DNA of 64,000 nt from Solenopsis invicta (Eukaryota; Arthropoda; Insecta; Hymenoptera; Formicidae): the NCBI RefSeq assembly GCF_016802725.1, contig NC_052664.1, positions 27,545,275-27,609,274 on the forward strand, in the 5' to 3' direction. The stretch's first letter is position 1. Each line of letters starts with the position of its first letter. Made by a program: the position numbers and the translations under genes. Of the stretch, positions 14,601 to 25,856 are shown piece after piece. The notes beneath the pieces are model-generated. The model was not told where the DNA came from, did no database searches, and saw only the letters and a list, made by a program, of their open reading frames with translations.

Positions 14601-17600
14601 TGTGGCTGTATATATACTGTAATAACAAAGGTAATTTCTAAGATGTTCAAATGAATTCTTACGCTTAATCATTTAGTTGTATCGCATCATAAATTTGTTT
14701 TAATTCTTTTATGTAAAAAGAGATAAAAGATATCAATATCTTAATTATCGTTAAATATAATAAATGATAAAAAATATTTTAACAACAATAATAACAATAA
14801 TATAAATAATTTAGGCGTCGAGAGGAATTTTAGCTGACGATGTAGCGATAAAAGCATTAGACATAATTACGATAGTCGTACCATCAGCATTACCGGCCGC
14901 GATGATCGTAGGAAAGTTATATGCTCAAGTGAGACTGAAATATGAGCAAATCTATTGTATTAATAACAGGATCATAAATGTTTCCGGTAGCATAAATTGC
15001 GTATGTTTCGATAAGGTGAGTATAAGTATGTGTACGTGTGTGTATGATTAAAAAGATTAAACGAATCCATATTAACGAGTAAATATATATTCTTGAAAAA
15101 AACGTACGAGATGTATTTTGCAAGCTATTTTTACTTTGATGAAAAGCATTTTCTTTTGATAGCTCCATGTATAAATATTTCCCATCTCGTAGAATAAAAA
15201 TTAAGTCGGTGCATATTTATTTTTGAGTAATTTGTCACTCTCTATAAGAATCAAAATTTACTCATAGAATTGAACAGTTTCTTATAAAAATAATTTTTTT
15301 TTATTCTCTTTGAAATAGCAAATCAGTCGAATAGTTGCACAAGCTCAATTTTCATTCTTTTATAACAACGTTTTACTTCACGAAATTTAATATAAATTTG
15401 CATGCTTCAATATATGGTCGAAAAATAGACAAGTAATTCGATATTACAACGTTAATTTCGATACATTTTCTCTCGTTTTTTTTTTTAAATTTAACTTTCT
15501 GTTCATAGACGGGAACATTGACCGAGGATGGAATGGACATGTGGGGCATTGTACCGTGTACAAATGGCATTTTTGCCGAGGCCGAGACAGATATATCCAA
15601 GCTCAAAGATCATCCTCTTTTCGAAGGGATGCTAGTTTGTCACAATTTAACACTTATCGATGGAGAACTTTGTGGAGATCCTTTGGACGCAAAGGTAAGA
15701 TATACTTTCTTTTTCACTTTTATTGTTTCGACCGTTTTAATATCTTGATATGATAACACGTGGAATGTTAAAAATCGGCAGCAGAATTTAATGTAATGTA
15801 ATGGAAGCAAATTTCAAGCAGGCTCATTGAAAACATTTAATATAAATTAAATGTCAATTTAATGTTGTCAAAAGTGCACTTTTCGTGCACATGCGTTTCA
15901 GTTAGAGATATAATATATGAAATTTAATGTACGTTTAATTTAATATGTAACTTAAAAATACATTAAATTTTATGACATTTTAACAGTGTACATTATACGT
16001 TACAGATGTTTGAAAGTACCAAATGGATATTGAAGGATTCGGATTACACGCACGTGGATAAATATAATTCGATGGCACCGATTGTCGTGAGGCCACCGGA
16101 GAGCACAAGCTCGACGAAAAATCTGAATGAAATCACGGAGATTAGTATAATACAACAATATCAGTTCTCAAGTGATTTACAACGAATGTCCGTGATCGTG
16201 CGCGCAGCGGGAACAGATAATTTCAGAGCTTACACGAAGGGCTCTCCCGAGATGATAATCAAACTAAGTAAAACGGAAACTGTACCGAAGAACATCATGT
16301 CCGTTTTGGAGCAATTTACGAGACAGGGATTTCGCGTGATAGCTATGGGCCGTAGAGCGACAATCTCCAAAAGTAGTGCAGAGGTAACATGTTCACCCAA
16401 TTTCTCTTTTCCACATAAAAAATAAAAACGCGCAATCATTATGCACGATTTAAAAATATTCCAACACGATGTGATTCTCCCGAAGAGTGCGTACTTATGT
16501 TCGTCGATATCGAAATTGTCTCGAGAAGCGGTGGAACGGGACTTGGAATTCTTGGGACTAGTCATTTTGGAAAATCGGTTGAAAAAACCAACGACACGAG
16601 TGATTACGGAACTAAGAGAAGCCAACATACGCGTACTGATGATTACAGGTTTGATTAAACGATATCAAGTAATACGGCGAATAAAAATTAATTGAAACGG
16701 ATAAAAATGAATTGATTTCGACATTTTCCAATTCGCGCCTCTGATTTTTTGAAATTCATATGAATTAAAAAATAATATAATTTGGACATGAATACATCTA
16801 AATTCAACATGATGAATATTCACTTCGCATTTCAATTCATTTGAATCCATCCGAATTCAAAATGATGAATAAGCGCGCTTCGTCGTATCCTTTACAGAAA
16901 TATAATACTGACAGTATTAAATTGGCGAATAATTTAATTAATATATTACTTAAATTATTCGCCAATTTATTACATTTCTATAAGGGATTTCAATACATTT
17001 GAGTCCAAAAATATTCCAAGACTCTAAAGCGCGAACCCGGATAAATTAAAACGTAGTGAAATGAATTAAAATAAATTGCAATCTTTAATTCATTTGAACT
17101 CAATTTTGTTTGCTGGGAAGCGTTTCTCTTCAGTCACGATGCTGTGTGTTCACGTGTAATGGATTCGACCTTTGATTTTCAGGAGATAATATTCAAACCG
17201 CGGTGAGCGTCGCGAGAGAATGTGGAATAATTTCGGTCAAAGAATACATTGTTGACATAACTGTAGCCTCGAACAAAGAAAAGGATCGTCCAGAGATCAT
17301 TTTCAACGTGCAGTCTCGCTCTCCAAGATTGGTAACCTTCATTGAGAACTCTGAATCGGACCTTATTGGCCGCCAACTTCGGTAATTGACGAATCTTTCA
17401 ATTTCTTCTTACAGAGCTCGCCAGATCAAGACTACGTGATGTCATCAAATGTGATCAAAGATATAGAATGCGGTATAGCCGATTGCAATTATAGATTCGC
17501 CTTGACGGGCCAAACGTGGCAAGCGATGCGAAAGTATTATCCCGAACTTGTAGACCGCGTTTGCGTACGTAGTGCGATATTCGCCAGAATGAGCAGCGAT

Positions 17601-19164
17601 CAGAAGCAACAATTGGTCGTGGAGCTAATGCAACTCGGTTATTACGTAGGTACGTATTTCAAAAACGAACGAACGAAAAAGAAAAAAAAACAGATAAATT
17701 TGTATGTGTACAATAAATGTACACAAATTTTATATTTATATAATGTAGAGCGTTCCAAGTAATAAAATAAATCCTATTACGTACAATAATATTAATGTAA
17801 AAAAATAGTAGGTCAATAACAAAACGAGCAAAATGGGTTATTATTTCCTGTAATTAATTTTCAATTATAAAAAGATCTACTATCTTTTCACATTATTGTT
17901 GATGATAATACGAGCTGTAGAAAATTTAATTTATTATGTACGATGTTCAGCCATGTGTGGTGACGGTACTAACGATTGCGGAGCGTTAAGGGCCGCGCAC
18001 GTCGGTATATCGCTATCCAAAGCAGAAGCCAGGTGAGCGACCACGCACACGTTACACTATGTTCCCTGTTAATCGAGTATTACTTTTCTTATTTATTAAT
18101 TGACGATTTGCATATTTTTTCTTTATAGCGTGGCCAGTCCGTTCACCTCGAGAGTACCCGACATAAGCTGCGTCCCAAAAGTAATAAGGGAAGGACGCGC
18201 CGCTTTAGTTACGTCGTTTGGGATCTTTAAATTAATGATCGCGTATTCCCTTACCGAATTCTTTTCCGTCATAATACTGTACTCCATAGATTCGAACTTG
18301 ACGGATCTACAATTTCTGTTTATCGATATCTGTTTATGTCTCAACTTTGTCTTTTTCTTCTCCAAGACTCGCGCGTCTAAGAAAAAATTATCCAAGAAAG
18401 CACCGATGACGAGTATGCTAAGCTTCACTCCACTTTTATCTCTAACAGTGTACATGTTCGTGACGATCGTTTTTCAAGAAATAGTATACCACGGCGTTCG
18501 GCAATTCTCATGGTTCACCCCGTTCGTTCCTACCAGCAACACTGGATACACGTGTTACGAAAACTATTCGGTCTTCTGCCTCTCCATGTTTCAATACATC
18601 ACGACGGCGATTGTATTTTCACGCGGGAAGCCTTACAGACGTGCGATCTACACGAACGGCGCATTTTTGTTCTCCATACTGGTATCAACGGCCATATGCA
18701 TATACATTACGGTTTATCCCGCAAATTGGATAATAAACGCGCTGGAGTTGGTTTTACCACCCGTTTACGACTGGAGACTCATTATCCTAGCGCTCGCTCT
18801 AGCCAACTTTTTTATTTCTCTTTTCATCGAAGGCTTCGTAATAGAGCGCGTCATTGAAAATATCTTGAAGAGAAAACTATACAAGCCGGAAAAATCCAAG
18901 AAACGATACCTAAAGATAGAATACGAATTGAAGAACTGTGAAAATTGGCCGAAATTCAAGAAACTGCCAATATTATCTAGCCTGCGGAAAGAAGATGGCT
19001 CGCAAAATATCGCCAGTATTACGCACTGTAACAGATACAGTCAGATTGACGTTTCGAACAATCAAACGATGAATGATTTTAGCTACTCAAGCAAGTTACT
19101 GAGAGAACGGACCAACAAAGAAAATGGATTTGAAAATTTTGGCTTTGCAAATGATCAAGTATAA
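11662..19164 (+). CDS. ATP13A3: P5B-type ATPase (ATP13A family, probable polyamine transporter), 5' end missing
   Basis: Sixteen coding exons join in frame: 11662-11729, 11831-11998, 12099-12166, 12259-12525, 12638-12842, 12905-13103, 14120-14231, 14441-14630, 14815-15015, 15509-15694, 16006-16383, 16486-16648, 17183-17331, 17415-17649, 17951-18032, 18129-19164. They give about 1,234 residues, close to the usual 1,200 for ATP13A2/A3. P-type motifs appear in order: TGES in the actuator domain (codons split at 13103/14120), the phosphorylation motif DKTGTLTED (Asp codon 15010), GDPLD, nucleotide-binding KGSPE (16237), ITGD, and hinge GDGTNDC (17959-17979). An N-terminal membrane hairpin precedes the pump core, and about six membrane segments follow the hinge. 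Family members export polyamines from late endosomes and lysosomes; that substrate is inferred by homology. Oddity: the normally invariant PPALP of M4 reads PSALP (14881-14895). The visible sequence begins mid-gene with phase 1, so the start codon lies in an unidentified upstream exon. The 16384-16485 intron has the least certain acceptor. Confidence 0.93.
13174..14083. repeat. Dispersed AT-rich repeat, copy B, interrupted by a MITE
   Basis: The left part (about 13174-13522) resembles 19795-19960, including TAGTAACTRATTAAAAA and ACTAGTTATTTT. The right part (13927-14083) resembles copies A and C. The element at 13523-13926 splits it, so the host repeat is older than the insertion. It lies wholly in an ATPase intron. 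Confidence 0.5.
13523..13926. mobile_element. MITE with 16-bp inverted ends and 8-bp target duplication (hAT-like)
   Basis: This 404-bp insertion lies in the 13104-14119 intron of the ATPase. Its first 16 bases, CGAGGGGGAATTCACA, match the reverse complement of its last 16 with one mismatch. AATTTAAC flanks both sides directly (13515-13522 and 13927-13934), which is an 8-bp target-site duplication and fits the hAT superfamily. Inside, CAATGCCG-type motifs and a TTTTGTACACCAATGCCG block recur near both ends. It has no transposase frame, so it is non-autonomous. Confidence 0.75.
14269..14402. repeat. Long intronic foldback hairpin
   Basis: Arms 14269-14327 and 14345-14402 are near-complete reverse complements, including AAGAAACACAAA and TTCTGTCTTTGT blocks, around a 17-nt loop. 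The hairpin fills most of the 209-nt intron between ATPase exons 14120-14231 and 14441-14630. A short palindromic MITE is the likeliest source. A microRNA precursor is possible, but I recognise no known seed. Confidence 0.75.
16918..16969. repeat. Perfect 20-bp inverted repeat in ATPase intron
   Basis: TAAATTGGCGAATAATTTAA at 16918-16937 is exactly mirrored at 16950-16969 with a 12-nt spacer. It lies in the 534-nt intron 16649-17182, which also carries other palindromic GAATTCAAATT-like sequence. A short transposon remnant is the likely origin. Confidence 0.8.
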
Positions 19165-19377
19165 TGCCGAAATGTATTATAGAAATATTCATAATAATCG
19201 TTTCAAATAAGCCAGATGTAATGACTTGATATTGGCATGACATCAGAGATGTTCCGGAAAAGAAGTGCATCAGTGTTTTATAGAAAAAAAGACCGGATAC
19301 ACAACAATAATTAAACTCAATTTTAATTTACTATTTAAATGTTTTAGATACGCAATATAGGTCTTTGTAGATTTAAG

Positions 19378-19383
19378 AATAAA
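19378..19383 (+). terminator. Candidate polyadenylation signal of the ATPase gene
   Basis: AATAAA lies 214 nt after the stop codon; a second AATAAA is at 19625-19630. Either could define the 3' end. Confidence 0.45.
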
Positions 19384-19794
19384 TAGCACGTTACGGCTAA
19401 ACGACAATGTAAACTACTTATACTTTGTAAATGTGAATTTGACAAAGTTCAAATTCTATTCTAAACATTCTTTCAATTTTTTATGTCAAGTATTTCGATA
19501 AACAATTGAAACGTGCCCATTTTTACGAATGTTCTAATTTTTCCAAAGAAAAGTCTCTAGTTCAGAGATTCAAAAAAATTATGAAATTTTAATAATACGT
19601 ATGAAATGCCGCTTCCTGGTATGTAATAAATTTATTATTTAAGTATCGTCCATTTTAGCATTTTCTTTCAATTGTACATGCAATCGTCCATTTGCACCAA
19701 TGGAGCTTAACTTTAAATTCGGTTTAATTTACTTTTTATTTTTTTCTCTAGTTCTAGGAATTAGAATTAGAATTTTATAGATACACAGATTGAG

Positions 19795-20009
19795 GGTTGG
19801 ATAGTAACTGATTAAAAAAGAAAGTTAAACAATTCATAACTTTAACTTAATTTAGTTTCAAATGAGTTAATTAATTTTTAACTTTAACTAGTTATTTTTA
19901 TAGTACATAAATTTTAACTTCAACTTTTTTCCCAAATTAATAATTTATTTCCTAACTTTAATTTAATTTAAAAGAAAAAAAAGGGGGGGGGACTTGCCCA
20001 ACTCTGTAA
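19795..20009. repeat. Dispersed AT-rich repeat, copy C
   Basis: Similar to copy B (13174-14083) and copy A (8608-8757). It contains the ACTTTAACTTAATTTAGTT core and ends in CCCAACTCTG, and it carries an A/G homopolymer run near 19973-19990. It lies between the ATPase gene and the Harbinger remnant. Confidence 0.55.
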
Positions 20010-20325
20010 TCATGTCCTGATCTGCAGAGTGCGGATTCGTAAAACTCCATTCAAGGTGCGCTCACATGGGACGCGGAATGGCGGAACTGCAGAATGTTCG
20101 TGATTAATAGCGGCTTCATTTCGCCGATTCCGCTGCGCTAAGGTGTATTTTCCTATATCCCATTGAGCGGAAATTGCAATTAGCACTGATCAATCGCAAA
20201 AGTCTTCCCGTAGATCACTTATATGAAATCTGCCAGAATAGTGTTTATTGGCATTGATTGCGCATTTACAAGTTCCGCTCCATGAAACATAGGAAACAAA
20301 CTAATGATCAGAAATCACAAACACA

Positions 20326-20475
20326 TACCCTATAACACAATACTATTTAATATTAAATAATATTCCTAAAATATTAGATTTAATATTAAAAAATATTATA
20401 TTCTCGGAATATTATTTTAATATTATTTTAATTTTTAATAATATTCGTATGATATTCTAAGAATGTTGTAGGGTA
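20326..20475. mobile_element. Small AT-rich foldback nested in the Harbinger remnant
   Basis: TACCCTATAACA (20326-20337) pairs with TGTTGTAGGGTA (20464-20475), one mismatch in 12. The sequence between is palindromic TAATATT-rich. It resembles a short MITE inserted in the larger element. Confidence 0.5.
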
Positions 20476-21401
20476 CAGGGACGCCTGCATATTTATTGTT
20501 ATTTGCGGGCTTTTAAAAAAATTAAAATTATGGTGCATTTGATCAACGAAGATTGTGTCAGAAGATTGTAAAATTGTATATTCTGTATACAATTGCAAAA
20601 AAAGAGAAAATCGCAATTCTTCTGTAGAATAAAAGTACGCATAAAAAGAACTTGAATAGGATAGATTTTACGAGAAAATCGAAAGGAAGAAGAGAAGAAA
20701 AAGCCTGAGAATGGCCATGTCCACGATTTAATTGATATGATTTTTCGAGACGCCATGACGCCATCTCTACAACGTGAACATACACTATGATGACAATGTA
20801 TATACAATCGTGAGTCGGTTAATACCTCGGAAAGTGCATCAATCGCGTCTGTTGGCACACCTGGCGAAGGGATGAGTGCCAAGCGCGCGTACACGAACTT
20901 TAAATTTTTCCTACCCTAATTACCCCGGCTTATGCGCAATCTATTGAGTCGCAATTTATGCGAGCGCAATCAGGACGAGACACAAATACTGAAATGCGGG
21001 GTTAAATAAACAGTAGATACTCGTACAAATAAATTGACTCACCGTTCGCTGATCGCTCCGTCCAACTCCGTCTCGTAGTCTCAGCCGCCGCTTCCAAAGA
21101 TCCAAGATCCTCCTCCTCTCGATTCATACTTGGCACAAACGCGCGACACTTGGTTCGTTTTCGGCACCTCCGGCACTCACGCCCGTCGAAAACTCGAGAT
21201 ACGGGATATGGGGCAACGGAGAAGACGTGATTGAACGCGCAACGCGATCCGTCCGTTCGTGCCATCCCGTCCGATTATTGTCGTCTGAGCGACACGAAGG
21301 ATCCAAGATTCTCTTCACGACGATTCGTCTTGATTCATACTCGGCACGAACGCGCGAGCCTTTGTTTTCGGAACTCTCGAAACCCTCTGGTGCTTACGCG
21401 C

Positions 21402-21983
21402 GTGTCGGAAACTCGGAATAAGAGGCAACGGAGAAGCTGCGAAACACGATTGAACGCGACACGACGGATGTCGGTACGAAGGCCGACACTTCACTTTCGG
21501 CTGTCCACGACACTCTCGAAACACTCGCTCCCATCAAACACTCGTACGGGATGACGAGGATACGAGTTGAAATGCGACGCACCGCGACCTTTCGCCGTGC
21601 TCCCTAACCGACCGACTGCTGGCACTGCGTACTGCGTAGTGGCGTGACGTATGACTCACCACGTGACTGGCGCCTGCGCGCTGCGCGCCGCTACCGCCGC
21701 TGCTACGTAGTGCCAGCCATAATCGGTCGGTATGTCGATTAGAGGCGGAGGGGAAGGGGGAAGCGTCGCGGCGCATTTCAACTCGCATCCTCGTCGTCCC
21801 GTACGAGTCTTTGACACGAGCGAGTGTTTCGAGAGTTTCGTGGAGTGTCGGAAGTGAAGTAAATTGTCGGGCGTTCGTGCCAACATTCGTCGTCAGTCGA
21901 ATGCGATGTATTGTGCGAAGTTGTGTCGCGTTTAATCGTGTTTTGCATCTTCTCCGCTGCCTCATATCCCGAGTTCCCGACGC
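21402..21983. repeat. GC-rich long inverted repeat
   Basis: The arm 21402-21600 matches the reverse complement of 21755-21983 over about 200 bp. Shared blocks include AACACGATTGAACGCGACAC / AACACGATTAAACGCGACAC, CTCTCGAAACACTCGCTC, ACTCGTACGGGA and GACGAGGAT. A further direct partial copy lies at about 21121-21245. The block is far richer in GC than its surroundings. Frames on opposite strands encode related peptides only because the DNA itself is inverted. Confidence 0.75.
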
Positions 21984-22026
21984 AGAAAGATTATTGCAAG
22001 GAGCAAGTGCAAATTTTGCGAAGAAA

Positions 22027-22219
22027 ATGCAGGCTCAAGCTGAAGAAAAATATATTGATTACTTTAGATTGCCACCTCAATTATTTGATTTTACTAAAAT
22101 TAGTCGAACCTGTTATTATCAAAGAACAAAATAATTCGTGATCCCATTTCGCCTGAAACTTGACTACACATAACACTGCGGTTTTTAGCATCAAGAGATA
22201 GCATGAAATCGATATCGTA
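22027..22219 (+). pseudogene. Harbinger transposase (HARBI1-like nuclease) fragment
   Basis: Read across at least two frame changes, this segment gives peptides typical of the N-terminal part of PIF/Harbinger nucleases: YIDYFRLPPQLFDF in one frame, LVEPVIIKEQNN in a second, and FRDPISPE followed by ITLRFLASRDSMKSIS. Stops and frame shifts interrupt it, and the downstream catalytic part is absent. It is therefore non-functional. It supports calling 20055-22430 a Harbinger-type element. Confidence 0.7.
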
Positions 22220-22973
22220 ATGATAATTATTTGATGAATTAGTAAAATTAATAAATAATTAATTAATTAATTAAATATTTTGTTTTTCTTCCTGACAACA
22301 CGTGAAAAACGAATACATGCGCAAAAGTTATTCCGCTGAAAACTGAAAAAGAAAACGGCGGAATCGACGGAACAAAGTCGCTACCAATCACAAACGTTCC
22401 ACAGTTCCGTCAATCTCATGTAAGCGCACCCTCACTCATTTATCTGGAGGCATGTAAAATAAAAAATACATTTCCATGCAAAAATATTTCTTTGTTATTT
22501 CATAAACTTAATTTACTAAAATATTAAATTTATTTGATATCATAACTGTTTTTAGTAATGTAAGTTCAAAAAATTACGACATTCTATTTAATGTAATGTA
22601 AATATATACAATTTTGTAGCATTCTTAAATTTGCGTAGAATTTTTTTCATGAGGGTAACTTTTCAATTTCATTATACCATGGTTACGAGTTAGTACTGGT
22701 TGTTAGTACGCGTATCAAGACTATCAAGAGCTCGTGGTTCGGTGTAAATTAGGCCATTCATTCATGACGCATCATCCCTGCAAGATCGCTGACGTACAAC
22801 GACTATTGGTTAACACACGTTGATTTTTGTCATGTGGCACGTTCCCTCTTCGCTTCTGCCTGTATTCTAGCGAATGACGAAACGCGACTCAGCAACAACG
22901 TGGTACGTGTGAACGTGTTCTTGCGATCAGAATTTTGCTCACGGCAGGCCGTAGAGGTTATATTTAAATTACG

Positions 22974-24381
22974 ATGGCAGAGGCGGCGTTAACAGAGGAA
23001 GAGCTGATGCAAAAGCACAAGAAGGAACGCAAAGAATTGCAAGGTATTCAGATTGATAACAAAAATTTTCTCGAGCTTCGTTTTTGAATCGTTTTTTTAT
23101 AACTTTGGTTTTTCGATGTTTGAGGTTAAAGTTCTCGCGCAATGTGGACGACTAATGCTCAATCTTTCTTAATCGTAGCGCAAATACAGATCCTGAAGAA
23201 ATCCATCTGTAAAGGTGACAAGAAAAAAAAGAAAGAGATTACGGAAGAAATAGGGCGCTTAGAGGAGAACTTGGAGAAACGCCAAGTGGAGGAGGTGAAC
23301 ACATGGCGACTTGCTCATGTTACATTGAACGACAAGCAGACGGAGCCCGCGGAAGCGAGCGAAGAAGTTAGTACAGACAATTGCTCAGATCAGTCGTCAC
23401 ACAGGGTTTCCAAAGCGCAGAAGAGACGAGAGAAGAAAGCGATCGCGGAGAAGGAGCGCAATCAGCGGATCATTGAGCAGGAAGCTCTTAACGTTTTTGG
23501 CAAAAGGAATGTTGAGATAGAAGCCATAAAGAAGATCCTTTCTGAGCGAGACTTGATGATCTACGAAATTCCTAGCGACGGCCACTGGTAAAACTGGAAA
23601 ACTTTTTTTTTTTTGAAGTTATGTTGCAGAGAATGAGAGATATGTGAAAGCTTGAATTTGTTTTTAGTTTATATAATGCCGTGGCACATCAGCTTAAAAT
23701 AAATGGAGAGACGCCTCTTAGCCTGCACGATCTCAGAACAAAGACTGCTGACTATTTGAGAGAAAACATGAATGACTTCTTGCCATTTCTCTCCAATCCT
23801 GATTCTGATGATGTATTGACTCCCGAGGAGTATGAAAAGTACTGCAACGACGTAGCTGAGACAAGTGCTTGGGGTGGTGCTGTTGAGGTAAATAAATGTT
23901 GTATCCTTGCAAGCTACATCTAGTGGCTATGGTTTTTAGCAGAACAATTAACTCATAATTTTAAGATAATATATTTTTATAACTTAAATCTTTGTTTTTA
24001 TCATAAGGTTTGAGATACAAGACAGTTATGGATGACTATTGTATGTTCCTACGACAATTGTATGTTCCTAAGATTTAAACAATGTCTTGAAGTTATAAAT
24101 CATTCTGTCAAAGCTCTAAGATTTAATAAATTTTCCAATAATTTTTTTCTGGCTTATGAAGTATTAACGTTTTTTTATATAACATTTTTTTATTATAGCT
24201 ACAAGTTCTATCACGTATACTAAAATGTCCAATCGAAGTTATACAAGCTGTGGGGGCTCCCTACATCATTGGAGATGACAGTAATGGCAAAAAGGTGATA
24301 CTGACTTATCATCGTCATATGTACGAGTTAGGTGCTCATTACAATTCTGTTACAAAACATGTTCAAGATGAGGAGAGTTGA
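22974..24381 (+). CDS. OTUD6B: Deubiquitinase OTUD6B
   Basis: Four exons (22974-23043, 23179-23587, 23668-23887, 24199-24381) encode 293 residues, the same length as human OTUD6B. Residues 1 to about 130 are a charged coiled coil with the family motif KAQKRREKKA. The OTU cysteine-protease domain follows, with SDGHC (Asp157, Cys160) and the catalytic His280 in GAHYNSV. Other family landmarks are DFLPFLSNPDSDD, TPEEYEKYC and AWGG. OTUD6B removes ubiquitin chains and is linked in other animals to translation initiation complexes and proteasome assembly; both roles here are by homology. The start is the first ATG and matches the family N-terminus (LTEEELMQKHKKERKELQ). The catalytic Cys codon is split TG|T by the second intron. 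The gene converges with lysyl-tRNA synthetase. Confidence 0.97.
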
Positions 24382-24505
24382 TAAAGGTCTGCTTTAGAAT
24401 TTATTTCTATTTCATTACAACAGTCTTCAACTTTTCTTACTGATCAATGTATTAATTGAGATGAATTAAGCATGTTTCAATTTACAAACATGTTTTTGCC
24501 CAGTC

Positions 24506-24511
24506 AATAAA
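24506..24511 (+). terminator. Candidate polyadenylation signal of OTUD6B
   Basis: AATAAA lies 125 nt downstream of the stop codon in AT-rich 3' sequence. Confidence 0.5.
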
Positions 24512-25856
24512 ATTAATTTATTTCACGTGAAAAATTTAATATAAATTTTCAAGTAGTATAAAATAATATTATCGATAAATATACAGTCAAATATTGATAA
24601 AGCTGCCAGTGAAGAATATTTAAGCTTCCAATGAGAATTGTATTTCTAAACTTTACATTATTGTGATGACTACTAATCATAAAATGTTTATAAATGAAAT
24701 TCTTCAAATGTGTGTAGAGACTGTTAAAGAACTAAATGTAAAATGCATGTAATAAATTTTTTATAAATTAATAATCAGTTACACTAAATAATATACACAA
24801 TAAGTTACACTAAATGCATAATGAAAATATAATAAAATATATTATTGGACAGATGTAATGTTAATAGTTACACACATTTTAGGAATTCTTTTTTACAGTC
24901 ATTAGTTAGTTAAAAATATAAAATACATATCAATGAATCATCAGTAAACCAATATTTTCTTGTTCATTTCAATTAGTTTACTGAGTTGTGGCACATTGAG
25001 TGCACATTTAGAGCTAAACATGACTGAAAGTTCTATATAAATTCTACTAAAATAATAGATTTGCTGTAGATTCATGTGGTATATTTTTATCACATTTAAT
25101 AAATATAATTATATCTTGAAGTTTTATATATTACAAAAGTATGTTTTAGTATCATATCAAAACTTGGTATTTGATAGATTATGTAAACGGTTAGCATATC
25201 ATGCACTATTGTGTGTGATCTTCCTATATTAAATGGGCTTCAAGTTATATTTAGCGTTAGACGTGAGTCGAGAATGTGGACTGTATGGACGTTTAGATAT
25301 ATTTACTCAAATGTATTAGTACAGGTTATTATAAATACTTCGGCGGGTTACATGCGAGTTGATAGAGCCCTTGTGTTGTTACAGTAATTAAATTTATATA
25401 GAATTATATTTATTTTTCAAATAAATATCAGACAATATAAACATGCTGCCAGCAAATATGCTAATACTTATTATTAAGATTCGATGTTCTTTGGCTTGTT
25501 CAAAGAGATTGAAGTATATGTTATTCTCTTATTGAGTATACTATTTCGTGTTCATTGTTATAACAGTCACGTTTTGACTCAAGCGGTTATCAAATGTACA
25601 CATACGAGAAATGTCTGAGATTGCGTTTTTCAAAACTGTACTCGGACAGTGGAATAAATTAACGATGTGATTTGATTTGAGAAAGGATAAGACTGTGTGT
25701 GTGTGAGGATACTTCTTTATCATTTTAACTCATGAGAATTAACTTTGGTCTTTAACTTTTCGAACAGGCTCTTCAACTATGTAGCTTAGTAATTCGTATT
25801 GTGAAGCGATTCAGTAAAGCATCTTGGAGTCTTAAATGCCGAGTACAAGAGTGTTC
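24512..25856. other. Intergenic AT-rich sequence between convergent genes
   Basis: No coding signal or obvious repeat structure. It separates the 3' ends of OTUD6B and lysyl-tRNA synthetase and may include alternative 3' UTR sequence. Confidence 0.5.

Larger units (their letters stand above)
20055..22430. mobile_element. Degenerate PIF/Harbinger-type DNA transposon
   Basis: The left end, GGTGCGCTCACATGGGACGC from 20055, aligns with the reverse complement of the right end, GGTGCGCTTACATGAGATTG running back from 22430. Diverged similarity continues for about 75 bp on each side (shared blocks include GTGATT, TAGCG and CGATTCCGC). Inside, 22027-22219 encodes a broken Harbinger-like transposase fragment. 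The interior also holds a nested small foldback (20326-20475) and a GC-rich array of direct and inverted repeats (21120-21983). I could not define a clean 3-bp target duplication, so the element is old or its ends are slightly off. It lies between the ATPase and OTUD6B genes. Confidence 0.65.

Noticed and set aside
21231..21965. Several overlapping 60-143 codon frames on both strands
   Set aside because: They are open because of the GC-rich repeat array; related peptides on opposite strands mirror the inverted DNA repeat. No domain is recognised.
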